Assembly: GCA_022702705.1 (NCBI GenBank)
Contig: CM040428.1
Coordinates: 104,426,022 to 104,490,021 of the forward strand
From: Papilionanthe hookeriana x Papilionanthe teres
Taxonomy: Eukaryota > Streptophyta > Magnoliopsida > Asparagales > Orchidaceae
Reading direction: 5' to 3'
Length of the DNA stretch: 64,000 nt
Below the pieces are notes generated by a model that worked only from the letters and a program-made list of their open reading frames with translations, was not told the DNA's origin and made no database searches. Every line of letters begins with the position of its first letter. Position 1 is the stretch's first letter. This document shows, in pieces, positions 9,805-20,715 of this stretch. The position numbers and the translations under genes were made by a program.

Positions 9805-11184
9805 ATGTCAAACAACATAATCTTATTCACGTTTCAAAGTGGTGTGTGTTTGGCATTGGACCGTCGATGCATCGAGAAAGGATCAAGTATCCAGTTTGAC
9901 TTTGACATGACGCAGATTGAACTGTTATATAATGGGCCATTGTTGCCTATTGTTGAATAAGGGGAAGCTGAAAGGGAATTGTCTGTTTTGGAGTTCAACA
10001 CCCGACAACAAGAAATTACTAAAGAAAAAGTGAAACCAATGGGTCAGAAAAGAAAACTTAACTCTGGAAGATTAAAGTTAGTGGTAGTCACTGCAACTCA
10101 AGGGATCATAGAAGCATCCATTGAGGCAGTCAATAAATTCACAGCAATATTGACTCGGGCCCAGAGATGAAACATAAATAAACTACTAAAATGGATTGAA
10201 GAAAAGGAACAACAGAATGTGAAACTTATGGAGGAAGACACTTGTGGATTTGAATTTCCAATCTCCAAAGAAATGCTTTGAAAGGTATATCTTCTTCTAG
10301 GAGTAGAGAATTTAGATCCTGAAGCTGTGGAAGCAATAGAAGGGACATTTTTTGCACTGACTCCATATGTGTCTGTACTCGACCTCACAACATTAGATAA
10401 ATCTACTGATAGACATATTATTTATGAAGAAGAATTGTGGCACATTCAAGCTCTCAGTCGACAATATTTCGAACATTTCAAACATATCGATGGTCGGACT
10501 ATCAACATAGTGGAAGGTATTAAAATAGTCACGAGAGTCTTTGATGAAAATGAGCAGGCTGCCATCGTTGAACATATAATGGAAGCCCGAGATTATGGAC
10601 GAGTTAAAAGCTTGAAGAGGAGGACATTTTCTGAGCCCAAGAAATGGATACGTAGTAAAGTGCGGGAATCTATCCAGTATGAATGTTGTTACAACTATGC
10701 TAAAGCTAAATATGGAAATCCTCCCGGAATTCTCAACATTAACAGGTAGACCCGTACCTACAGTCATTGTTTAAATCATCAGAAGACTGGTAGCTTGACA
10801 TATAATACCGCATAATTGTATTCCAGACAGCTGCATTGTCAACTTTTATGAAGAAGGGGATTGCATCCCGCCACATATTGATATTCACGACTTTGAGAGA
10901 CATTTTTGTACATTGTTACTCTTGAACAGATGCTCTATCATGTTTGGGAGAGAGGTAAGGATTATGGGACCAGGAGAATTTCACGGGTCTTACTAGATCC
11001 CCTTCCACGTGGCTTAGTGGTGATCTTACAAGGGAATGGAGCTGATGTTGCTAAACATTGCATACCCAATGTGAGCAGGCCGCAGATCTTGATTACACTA
11101 CGAAGAATGCGTCCTAACAATAGGTCCATCAGTTATAAACCTGTGCTAAAGCTCGAGGGATTAAAAACTTTGGAACTACAATGA
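9805..11184 (+). pseudogene. Retrotransposon additional ORF with AlkB (ALKBH9/10-like) dioxygenase domain, decayed
   Basis: About 460 codons. Residues 1-130 (MSNNIILFTFQSGVCLALD ... LKLVVVTA) match the 3' ORF of the minus-strand Tat-like element at 52107-52546. The rest resembles plant ALKBH9/10 proteins, the group that includes Arabidopsis m6A RNA demethylases: SEPKKWIR, ECCYNYA, GNPPGIL, CIPDSCIVNFYEEGDCIPPH, GPGEFHGSY, GNGADVAKHCIP. The Fe(II) ligands are visible: HxD (HID, 10874-10882) and the distal His (11056-11058), with the likely 2-oxoglutarate Arg in ITLRRM. The frame 9805-10746 is continuous except for stops at 9958, 10168 and 10279; frame changes follow near 10747-10770 and 10995, plus further stops (e.g. 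10747, about 10800). There are no introns, unlike a host gene copy. Inactive here; an intact relative could act on element RNA. The family match is strong; the function is inferred. Confidence 0.85.
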
Positions 11185-11453
11185 CCTTTTTAGTATCCAA
11201 ACACCTAAGACATACATAACAGACAGTGTCTTGGAGTGTTAAATATTTTTGGTAGGTCTAGTAGTATCCAGGGTTACAAGGATGACAAAAGGACAATCTG
11301 ACAACATTTGATGTGATGTTATATCAACCATTTGTAATGTGTGTGGTGTGATATATGATGAACTGTTGACTTTTATCATCAATGTACATTATCTTTGGTA
11401 GTGGAATAAAATTTTGTAAGATATTCCCCAGCTATCAATAATACTTCGGCAGG
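11185..11453. other. Non-coding 3' flank of the AlkB ORF
   Basis: AT-rich, with no ORF or polypurine tract next to the LTR-like start at 11454. The LTR that follows is therefore probably a separate insertion rather than this ORF's own 3' LTR. Confidence 0.4.
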
Positions 11454-13030
11454 TGATGCACCAAAATATATCCTCTTTTAGCTATATGTTTTTACCTATT
11501 TTCGGTGATATTGCACTTTAAAGGAACGTATTTTTCATGATTTGTTGCAGGTATGATGAATGTAGGTGTTTGGAGCGAAAAGATGCAAAAAGGAATGAAT
11601 TTGGAGCAAAATAGAGCAATTTGGAGGAAAACAGCCACTGTTCCTTTTGGCCACTAGCCAAATCATGCCAATAGTTTCTTAAAGAGTTTTGGTGGATTTT
11701 TGAAGAGTTTTGGTGGATTTTTGAAGAGGTGCTTGAAGAAACTATTGGGGAATTCGTTCCTAACATAAAATTAAGTGTTCAAGACGAAAAAAGAGAGGAG
11801 GATTGCTGTAGAGAGTCTAAGGAATGTGTGAGAGAGAGTTAGGGTTTGTGATTTTAAGAGAGATTCTTCTTTAAGGAGGGGAGAAGAGGGAGTAAAGTGT
11901 GAGATTGCTTCTTCATCTTCGTTCCAAACAGATAATCAAGTGTTGCAAGGAATAGGAAGAGGAATCAAGGGAACTTTGAAGGAATTTGCTTGGGGAAGAG
12001 AAAGAGATAAGTTGTATTTACAATTGTGATTTGTATGACTCTTCTTTCTTATATAAAATCCATGAGTTCTTATATCTTCTCCATGATTTATGAGTAGTTT
12101 CCCTTGCCTTTCTTCTTGCATAAAGTAGTGATGATGTGGTGATGTGGAATTGATGTGGCCTTTAAGTGTATAGAAGTTATGATGTTTCTTTCATTTAGAA
12201 CTTAATTTACTTTTCAATCGGGCTAATTGAATTGTTAAAACATGTTGAGGAATTTTAATTCCAAAAAGAATTGAATGTTCTACAACAAGAATGAAGAACC
12301 CATTTAATGTCCATGAATGAATTGCGTAGTTCATGGGGATTAAGTGCAAATAAATAGGGAGATGAGTTTTGATGGACTTCAAGTTGGAGGTTTCATGGTG
12401 ACAGAATGGGATCCCCAATTTGGTCTTAAGATTGTTAACTAAAGCCTATGGTTAGCCTTCGGGTGACAGGTGAGTGGGAGCTCCGTAGTGAGAGTCGGTA
12501 TCCTCCCAGCCTAGCCTTCGATTTAGTGACTAAACTTAAGATATGGCAATATTCTTTACTTGCTTGGAAGACGGGGTACTCTTTTAAGGGTAAAGAAGCA
12601 AAAATGCTCCTATTTGGCACAATACAAAAGATTAACATTCTTCATCATCCACACATCATAATCTTTATGCAGGAAGGAAGACACTTTTCATATAGAAGTA
12701 TCTTATAAATCACATAAGCTAGTGTGTGACAGTTAAATTAGTTTAGTAAGTAGAAGTAATTGCATTAGCTTTATTATTACCATACTTTGCATTAACTAGT
12801 TGTAGTACACTTGAGCAATTATTACAATTGGTATTGGAATTTAGTGCTGTATTATCTGATTTAAAGAACGTTCACCACTCTGTGGGATCGATAACCAGGA
12901 CTCCATTAGAGCCCTGTATTACTTGATACGATACGTATACTTGCGTTGAATTTGTGACTTTACTAAATCATTATAAAAATATATAAATCTGACTTCATAA
13001 ATTCTTGCATAATATATAGTCGCACCAACA
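11454..13030 (+). repeat. LTR, family A, copy 1
   Basis: Starts TGATGCACC and ends GCACCAACA. It aligns in inverted orientation with 58815-60529 along its length: the shared GTGATATTGCACTTTAAA near the start, the CTCCCAGCCTAG segment, and a U5-like GGATCGATAACCAGGACTCC ... TACTTGCGTTGA near the end. A 22-base segment (GAGTTTTGGTGGATTTTTGAA) is duplicated at about 11685-11730. A TATATAAA box is at about 12050. No clear 5-bp target duplication: flanks read GCAGG and GGTCC. Probably a solo or orphaned LTR; ORFs inside it are not genes. Confidence 0.75.
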
Positions 13031-13155
13031 GGTCCAAAAATGCCAATATAAACACTTTAAATTAAAAATGACATAATGAACAACTCTAGACAATTAACAC
13101 GAGATTTATCCTTCGACCTATAAAAGTCAAATCCCCAACAGATACGTTCTACTTT
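13031..13155. other. Unassigned spacer
   Basis: No PBS follows the LTR end at 13030, and no gene or repeat is recognised. Confidence 0.4.
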
Positions 13156-13920
13156 ATGTTTTTTTCATACATAAGTCCAGTTATTGGATATAAGACCCTT
13201 CCGGACACGGAAATATGGCATTCCCATTTCTCTTTCTTGAGAAATGATATATGTCGTAAAACATTCCTTCTCAAAACTGACATATCGACATTTGACATTT
13301 CTGAGAGATGGCATAGCTTCCACTTTCTCTCCAGTTATTGGATATAAGTCCCTCCCCGACACGAAATTATGGCATTCCTCTAGTTCCCTCTTAAGAAAGG
13401 ATATAAGTCGCATAGCCTTCCTTCTCAAAACCGACAATACCGTCATTTGGTATTTATGAAAAACAGTGTAAGACTTCCTTAAATGGAGTACAACATCTAC
13501 TGTCTCACTTTGAGAAAGGACATAAGTCGCATAGAATTCATTCTCAAAACAGATAATAAAGAACTTTAACATCTATGAGAAATAGTGTAAGATATACTAA
13601 ATTTAAATACGACGCCTACTCTCTCTCTTTGAGAAAGGATATAAGTCGGAGAGCAGTCCTTCTTAAAAACTGACATATTGACATTTAACATTTATGAGAG
13701 ATGTTATGACATCCACTCCCTCTCCAGTTATTGGATATAAGACCTTTCATGACACAAAAATATAACACTCTATTAACTCTTTCTTTGAGAAAGAGTATAA
13801 GTCACATAAAAGTCATTATCAAAATTGACATACCGACATTTGAATCTTTGAAAAGCGGTGTAAGACCTCCTTTAATGGAATATGGCATTAATCATCTTCT
13901 CAAATATGGAAAATAAGATA
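13156..13920. repeat. Satellite-like array, units of about 115-160 bp
   Basis: Core GAGAAAGGATATAAGTCG followed by CCTTCTCAAAACTGACATA and GACATTT.ACATTTATGAGAG recurs five times (near 13240, 13395, 13510, 13632, 13790). A second module, CAGTTATTGGATATAAG with GACAC, occurs at 13177, 13331 and 13724, giving a higher-order pattern. Short ORFs in both strands follow the repeat. Confidence 0.85.
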
Positions 13921-14033
13921 TCTTTAATATTAAAATTATTTTGACAAATCTATTAGGTTATCCAAGCCATTTCGGTCAACACCAATATGTGCGGCATACT
14001 TATTCAGTATTCCATACATATTGTGGGCCCATT
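13921..14033. other. Spacer before an inverted giant-LTR terminus
   Basis: Unique-looking AT-rich DNA; no feature recognised. Confidence 0.4.
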
Positions 14034-14487
14034 TGTTGACCTCACTTTTGTGAGGATCATTTATAAATCATCTTGAGAAAGCTAGTCTACCAATATTAAC
14101 CACCTAAACCTTACCAATGGTCACTAAATGCTAATGTCTAAGGTAAAACCCTAATGAAGTTATTTTAACCCAAATCTTAGTAACATCCTAAAGTGATCAA
14201 ATCAGCAATGACAAACCCTTATCTGTTCAACTCTTGACCAAAGGGGTCAACCCTTGACCCAAATTGTCAAATTAAGTCAAGATTGTTAATCCATGACCTA
14301 ATGACCATCACAATGACCAAACTGGTCAACCTTTGACCGAAATGGTCAAATTAGGTCAAAATTATCAATCCATGGCCCAATGACTACAACATTAAATAAA
14401 TTGTCAACCCTTGATCCAAATGGTCAAATTAGGTCAAAATGGTCAATCCATGACCCAATGAGCATCACATTAACTAAACTGGTCGAT
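14034..14487 (+). repeat. Inverted copy of giant-LTR terminus plus TTGACC module
   Basis: Begins TGTTGACCTCAC with the hairpin CCTCACTTTTGTGAGG and is the reverse complement of 9310-9438. It runs into a roughly 110-base-period GGTCAACCCTTGACC / GGTCAATCCATGACC module. The same module lies at the LTR-B boundaries of the following tandem array (18725-18969, 23150-23389, 27590-27796, 32030-32241). Confidence 0.7.
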
Positions 14488-16320
14488 TGATCCCTCTGAT
14501 ATTTAATGCTCACGTTTTATATATGAAATGATATTATAATATGAGATTTTACGCAAGTTTACGTATCATAACAATTAATAAAGTACTTTATGATTAAGCC
14601 CCGAGATATCGAACCCACAGGGACATTGATACAATGAAAATAAAAAAACATAACATTGTACTTTTAAAGAAAAATCTTACTCAAACTAAAGATGAAATTT
14701 TCGAAGAAAAAATTTGATTATTTTTGTTAATGTTTATAATTTGAAATAAAAGTAAACAACAACTTTAACTAAACTTTTATAAGATGTAAGCAAATGTCAA
14801 AAAAATACTTTTTTCTTTTTTATGAATCAATAACAGGTTATGAAATTTTGTTTTAAAAATATATTAAATGTGTTGCGCCAAATACGAGCAATTATAATCT
14901 TTAACCCTACTAGAGATGCTATAAAGAACATAGCTTAATCTATTAGTTTAAAAGTCTTGAATATGGGTTAGGCACGAAAGATACTAGCTCTCACTCTAGA
15001 GTGTCATCAATTCCCTCCACCTAGGGGATAACATTTTGTATCAAAACATAAAATAATAATTCAAATTAGGGGTTTAGCCTGTTACTCCAATGTTCTCTAA
15101 TTCTACACCCATCAAAGTATATCTCCTTATTTATTGGCACCTAACTATATGTATTACATCCTCATCCATATAATCTCATCTAATGCTTTCCAATTGTTGA
15201 CTGAGACAATACCATATCAGTTCTTACACGTTCTCACAACACATTTTAACATCTTAGTTGACCAAATCAAGAAGTAAATGTAGTGCATGATTTTGATTAA
15301 TCACAAGTTCTTTCAACTTTGAAATCTTATACTTCACAAAACATACTTCCATGACTCTATTACCTCATCATATTTAGGGAAAAGATAAAGAAAACTACTC
15401 AGAATTCATGGAGAAAACAAAATCATAACTTGGTTTAAAAGAAGAAATCATACTGAAAAACACAAGAATTTTTAACTAAAAACCAAATGTAATAACAAAG
15501 ATAAAGACTTATCGGTAAATCTTCTACACAATCGCTCTTGAAGTTCCTTTGAAACTTTGATTTTCCTTAGAAGACTCCTTAGAGGTTGGTGCCTATCTCT
15601 GAAGACTCTAAATCTCTATTCTAACCCTAATACAAAAAAAATATAAGTAGAAGTGGTGAAGTGGAGTATTAGTTAATGATAGAACTCTCATACACTACTT
15701 ACACAATCTACAACCACCACTTTAGAAACACTCTTACAACACTCTAACTAGACTCACTCTACTGTCTCAACACACACTTGACTCTCTTTTTAACTGATGT
15801 TCAAGTCTTCTTTTAATACTTTTTCAATAGGTGCTTTCGTATCTCTTCAAATTTTGTCTAGGTTTATTGTATCTTCCAAAAAAATGCATCCATTCAAGAG
15901 TATTTTGAATGGAAATTGGCGCAAATAGGAAGTTACCCATGTTCCCACCAAGAAATGCCTCAAAAACCTCTTCAAAATCAGGCCAAAAATTAAATAACTC
16001 CTCTTTTGTAACTGCCGCGCTGAAGCACAAGATTCCGGTGCTTAGCCATAGTTCATATGGCGTGTAAGCTCTTGCTTTGGGCGCATAGCTCTGGGGCCTT
16101 GGCACGTAAGTGTGGGTTCCGACACTTAACTGCCACAGATCTCTTCTTCAACTTTCTTCATTTTTGCTTCAATTTTGATACTTTTTCATTCCTTTCATCA
16201 TATTCATCTATTTAATCATACCAGCAAGAAAAATACAGAAAATGTCTACCATTAAAGTGTTGTATCATCAAAAATAGGTATGAAAATTTGTATAAAAATA
16301 ATATATATTCAGGTGTATCA
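14488..16320 (-). repeat. LTR, family B, copy 1
   Basis: On the minus strand it runs from TGATACACCTGAATATA (16320) to ...CAGAGGGATCA (14488). It contains a U5-like GGTTCGATATCTCGGGGC with ACTTGCG, a (GAGAGTAGAGTGAG)-like R segment, and a GCGC/CTTAG-type GC-rich insertion at about 16030-16130. Minus frames such as 15824-16105 recur in other copies but only read through LTR sequence. Confidence 0.85.
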
Positions 16321-18969
16321 AAATTCCCCCAAACATGAAATGCTACTTATCCTCAAGTGACACTATAATCTTATAAAATTAAACAATCAAATTATGTGGA
16401 TGAGTTTATTTAGAAGTTTTTAAAATGTTTTTCTAGAAATATAGTAGTCCAATTTAAAAAAATCTTTAGTAAATGAGACAAGCTTAAAGTTTAGAAATCT
16501 CTTATGTAAAAGTTTATGAAAAATATAAGTTTCTATATTTTTCAGAAATACTTGTAAATTTTTCAAGATATATTGTTTAAACTTTTTATTTTCATTACTT
16601 AAAAATGTTTAATAAAAAATAATTATACTAACTATATTATGTTTTTAATCTTCAAGATTTTCTCAAATCTTATACTCTAATAAGATCAGGTGTGGAACCA
16701 ATTTTTGATTAGGCCCTTAAATCCTCAAGCTTCATACTATTTATTTATTTATTTATTTATTTCATTGCTTTTATATATAAGGCAAGGATTACTATATCTG
16801 GATAAGCCTTTAAGAATTTTGAATTCCACCCTTCTTTTTCTAAAGCATAAGGTAGATATATATCTTTGACTTAGAAATATAATAAAAGTTTTTAAAACTA
16901 TTTTCAATAAAAGAAATTTAAGAACTATAAATAAATGTCTAATCATTCTATTTTTTCAAAAATACAACTATTCATACGAAAGATAGTTACAAAATATTCA
17001 ACATTTCGTCACTAAGAAATTTTTAACGAAAAATTTTTAATCATTACTATAGATTTTAACTAAATTTTTTTACTCATTTCTATATTCAAAATTTTACTTC
17101 TCTAATATAACTTCAATCACATAATTATTTTTCAGTCAAAATCCAAATTTTATTTATAGCACATTTGAGAGAAAATAAAATTTTAAGTTTCCTTTTGAAA
17201 GTTATTTTTCATTCCCCCACCCCCCAAACTTTAAAATTTTCATTATGATGAAACATTTAAGCATAGTAAAAAGATACATGGGTAGGAATTGAAAACTATA
17301 AATATCATTCTTGCAGGTGTTCTTATATCCTAAATATGTAGGTATAAAAATTAAAAAAAGGAATGAAAATAACTAGATCAAACTTTTAACTTCTCATTTA
17401 AATAAAATTTCAAAAGACTTCTAAAGTAGTGCAGGACAAAAAAGAAAATTCACAGACATTTAAATAGAAATTACAACTAAAACTTATATATGGTAGTAAA
17501 TTGAAAACTTAAGTACGAAAGTTATATAGTGGATTTTTATAAGTTTTTAAACTTCCTAAATAGATTCTGGAAAAAGTTCTAAAATAACATATAAAACTCA
17601 CTTTAAACTCACTTACACAATTACTACCATAAATCAACTAAACATTCACATATCATATACAGTCAACATCTATAACAAACATAAAACAAACTAAAGTTGC
17701 TTACTAACAATTACATCATTAAAGTCCACATAGAAACTATACTAAAAAGGTCATAACATAATACAAACAACAAAGTCCAACAAAAATAACATAAATCAAT
17801 CAACAACATAAAAGTCCACACAACATAAATTAAAATCCTAACCATCATCCTCCTCCTCATCATCTCCTTCGTTCCATATACGAGTAGGCACATATGGTGT
17901 AATATGTGGATGAGTGGGTAAAACAACACTAAAATCAACTCTGATCAGTCTATCCACGAAACTGTGGTAATTCATCTCATACTCACTATGATGTGGAAGA
18001 TAATTCCCCATATGATCTACTTTCCCCTCTATATCACGCACACGATCCGTAGTGTAGTTTATATTATCTTTAATTTTATCAAAACCAGCGAATTTTATCA
18101 AAATCATATTCTTGAATTAGTTTCCATGACTGTAACCCTTGTACATAACGATCTTGAGCTTTGGAGCTAATGAACTTTTCAGAATCAAAAGTGAGTTTTG
18201 ATTTGCTCCTCTTCAGTTCCATTTCTAAGATTTGTATAAAAATCACTATAAATCTCACATTCAACTTAAAATTATTAAACTTAACTCCTTAAGGCTTAAA
18301 TCACTAAATCCAAGTAATTTCGAAAGAGTATTCTCAAATTTTCATCATGAATAGTGATTTTCAGATTTCTTCAAAATGAATTCAAAATATATGATGAAAA
18401 TAAAAAAAATTACTTAGGAGTAGTGCTCTTACCTCAAGAAGAATGAATCTAACAATTTTCACTTGAAACGGCTCAAGAATCACAATGCTCTGTGATGCCC
18501 TAGCCTTCTATATAGCTAAAGCTGAAGGTTGAAGATGACGAGGTTAAAAATTTTGTGATTTTTCATGTTTTTAAAACCTGAAAACTGAATTTTGTGAACC
18601 TGGCACGTAAGCGCGAAAGTACAGCACTTAGCTGTGAAGCTCTGGCACGTAGCGCGAGGGATGGGCACTTAGCAGCTAACTCGCAATTTTTGAATTTTTT
18701 GTTAAATACATATTTTTGCTGACTTAATTAATCCTTGACCCAAATGGTTAAATTAAGTCAAAATTGTCAATCCATGACCCAATGACCATCACATTGACCA
18801 AACTGGTCAAATCTTAACCCAAATTGTCAAATTAGGTCAAAATTATCAATACATGACCCAATGACTACAACATTAAAAAAATTGGTCAACACTTGACCCA
18901 AATGATCAAATTAGGTCGAAATGGTCAATCTACGACCCAATGACCATCACATTGACCAAACTGGTTGAC
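16321..18969 (-). mobile_element. Internal region of non-autonomous family-B element, copy 1
   Basis: Minus-sense order: TTGACC module, GCGC/CTTAG repeat, TATA-like CTATATAG (about 18510), leader with a GAG|GTAAGA donor-like site, a short decayed ORF, a long AT-rich untranslated region, then two polypurine tracts. One tract (TTTGGGGGAATTT) touches the LTR at 16321-16333; the other (GGGGGGTGGGGG) is at 17211-17228. The sentence-like GAGGACAAGTAACATTTCATG before the LTR is typical of Athila-related 3' ends. No gag-pol enzymes are present, so mobility would need a partner element. Confidence 0.7.
17838..18264 (-). pseudogene. Deleted 'putative plant transposon protein' remnant, copy 1
   Basis: The N-terminal part (KLTFDSEKFISSKAQDRYVQ, then WKLIQEY.FDK) matches the FVSxxAxxRY start of the putative plant transposon protein domain. 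The frame then shifts directly into a C-terminal tail (DRVRDIEGKVDHMGNYLP ... PTHPHITPYVPTR) ending in an acidic EGDDEEEDDG. About 200 residues of domain body, present at 62480-63641, are missing. The same join occurs in every tandem copy, so the deletion came before amplification. Overlapping hydrophobic frame 17711-17938 is out of frame and rejected. Confidence 0.65.
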
Positions 18970-20715
18970 TGATCCCTCCGACATTTATTGCTTACATTTT
19001 ATATATGAAATGATACTATAATATGGGATTCTACGCAAGTTTACCTATCGTATAATTTAATAAAAGGCTTTCTAATTAAGCCCCAAGATATCGAACCCAC
19101 AAGGCAATGATACAATGAAAATAAAAAAACTAACATTGTACTTTTAAGGAAAAATTTTACTCAAACTAAAGATAAAATTTGATTTATTTTTTAATTTTTA
19201 TAATTTGAAATAAAAGTAAACAACAACTTTAACAAAACTTTTATAAGATGTAAGCAAATGCCAATAAAATACATTTTTCCTTTTTATGCATCAATAACAG
19301 GTAATGAAATTTTGTTGTGAAAGTATACTAAATGTGTTGTAGCAAATACGAGCAATTATATTCTTTACCCTTACCAGAGATGCTAAAAAGAACATAATTT
19401 AATCTATTATTTTAAAAGTCTTGAAGATGGGTTAGGCACGAAAGATACTAGCTCTCACTCTAGAGTCTCCTCGATTCCCTCCACCTAGGGGATAACATTT
19501 TGTATCAAAACATAAAACAATAATTCAAATTAGAGGCTTTAGCTTGTCACTCTAAAGTTCTCTAATTCTACACCCATCAAAGTATATATCCATATTTATT
19601 GGCACTTTACTATATGAATTACATTCTCTTCCATATAATCTCATGTGATTCTTTCCAATTGTTGACTGAGATAATACCATATCAGTTTTTACATGTTCTC
19701 ACAACACATTTTAACATCTTAGTTGACCAAATCAAGAAGTAAATGTAGAGCAAGATTTTGAATCATAACAATTTCTTTCAACATTGAAATCCTATACTTC
19801 ACAAAACATACTTCCATAACTTTATTACTTCATCATATTTAGGAAAAAGAGAAAATAAAACTACACAGAATTCACGAAGAAAACATAATCATAACTTGGT
19901 TTAAAAGAAGAAATCATACTGAAAACACAAGAAGTCTTAACTAAAAACCAAATGTAATAAAAAACATAAAGACTTATCTGAAAATCTTCTCCACAATCAC
20001 TCTTGAACTTCCTTTGAAACTTTACTTTTCCTTAGAAGACTCCTTAGAGGTTGGCACCCATCGTTGAACACTCCAAATCTCTAATCTAATCCTAATACAA
20101 ACAAAATATAAGTAGAAGTGGTGAACTCTTACAACACTCTAACTAGACTCACTCTACTCTCTCAACACACACTTAACTCTCTCTTTAACTGATCTTTAAG
20201 TCTTCTTTAAATACTTTTTCAACAGGTGCCTTCGTATCTCTTGAAATTGTGTCCAGGTTTATTGTATCTTCCAAAAAAATGCATCCATTCAAGAGTATCT
20301 CAAATGGAAATTGGCGCCAATAGGAATTTACCCACGTTCCCACCAAGAAATGCCTCAAAACCTCTTTAAAATACCGCCAAAAATTTAATCACTCCTGTTT
20401 TATAACAGTCGCGCTGAAGCACAAGGTTCAGGTGCTTAGCCATGGTTCATCTGGAGTGTAAGCTCCTACTATGGGTGCATAGCAGTCGGGCCTTGGCGCG
20501 TTAGTATGGGTTCCAACGCTTAACTTCCACAGATCTCTTCTTCAGCTTTCTTCATTTTTGCTTCAATTTTGATACTTTTTCATTCCTTTCATCATATTCA
20601 TCCATTTAATCGTACCTTTAAGAAAAATACACAAAATACCTACCATTAAAGTGAAATATCATCAAAAATAGGTATAAAAATTTGTATAAAAATACTATAT
20701 ATTTCAGGTGTATCA
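18970..20715 (-). repeat. LTR, family B, copy 2
   Basis: Same ends and internal landmarks as copy 1 (TGATCCCTCCGAC on the plus strand at 18970; GGTGTATCA at 20707-20715). It is about 90 bases shorter than copy 1, partly because the segment around 20125 lacks the TAGTTAATGATAGAAC stretch. Confidence 0.85.

Noticed and set aside
9805..11184. A functional host ALKBH9/10 gene
   Set aside because: No introns, several stops and frame changes, and an N-terminal module shared with a retrotransposon ORF instead of the usual host N-terminus.
15824..16105. Recurrent minus-strand ORF in LTR-B (also 24715-25026, 29132-29338, 33575-33781)
   Set aside because: Conserved only because the LTR is repeated; it has different starts, stops and frameshifts between copies and lies in the LTR's transcribed leader. 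No known domain.
17711..17938. Hydrophobic minus-strand ORF that looks membrane-spanning (also 26562-26831)
   Set aside because: It overlaps the acidic-tail frame of the transposon-protein remnant and its 3' DNA in another frame; the hydrophobicity comes from AT-rich codons.
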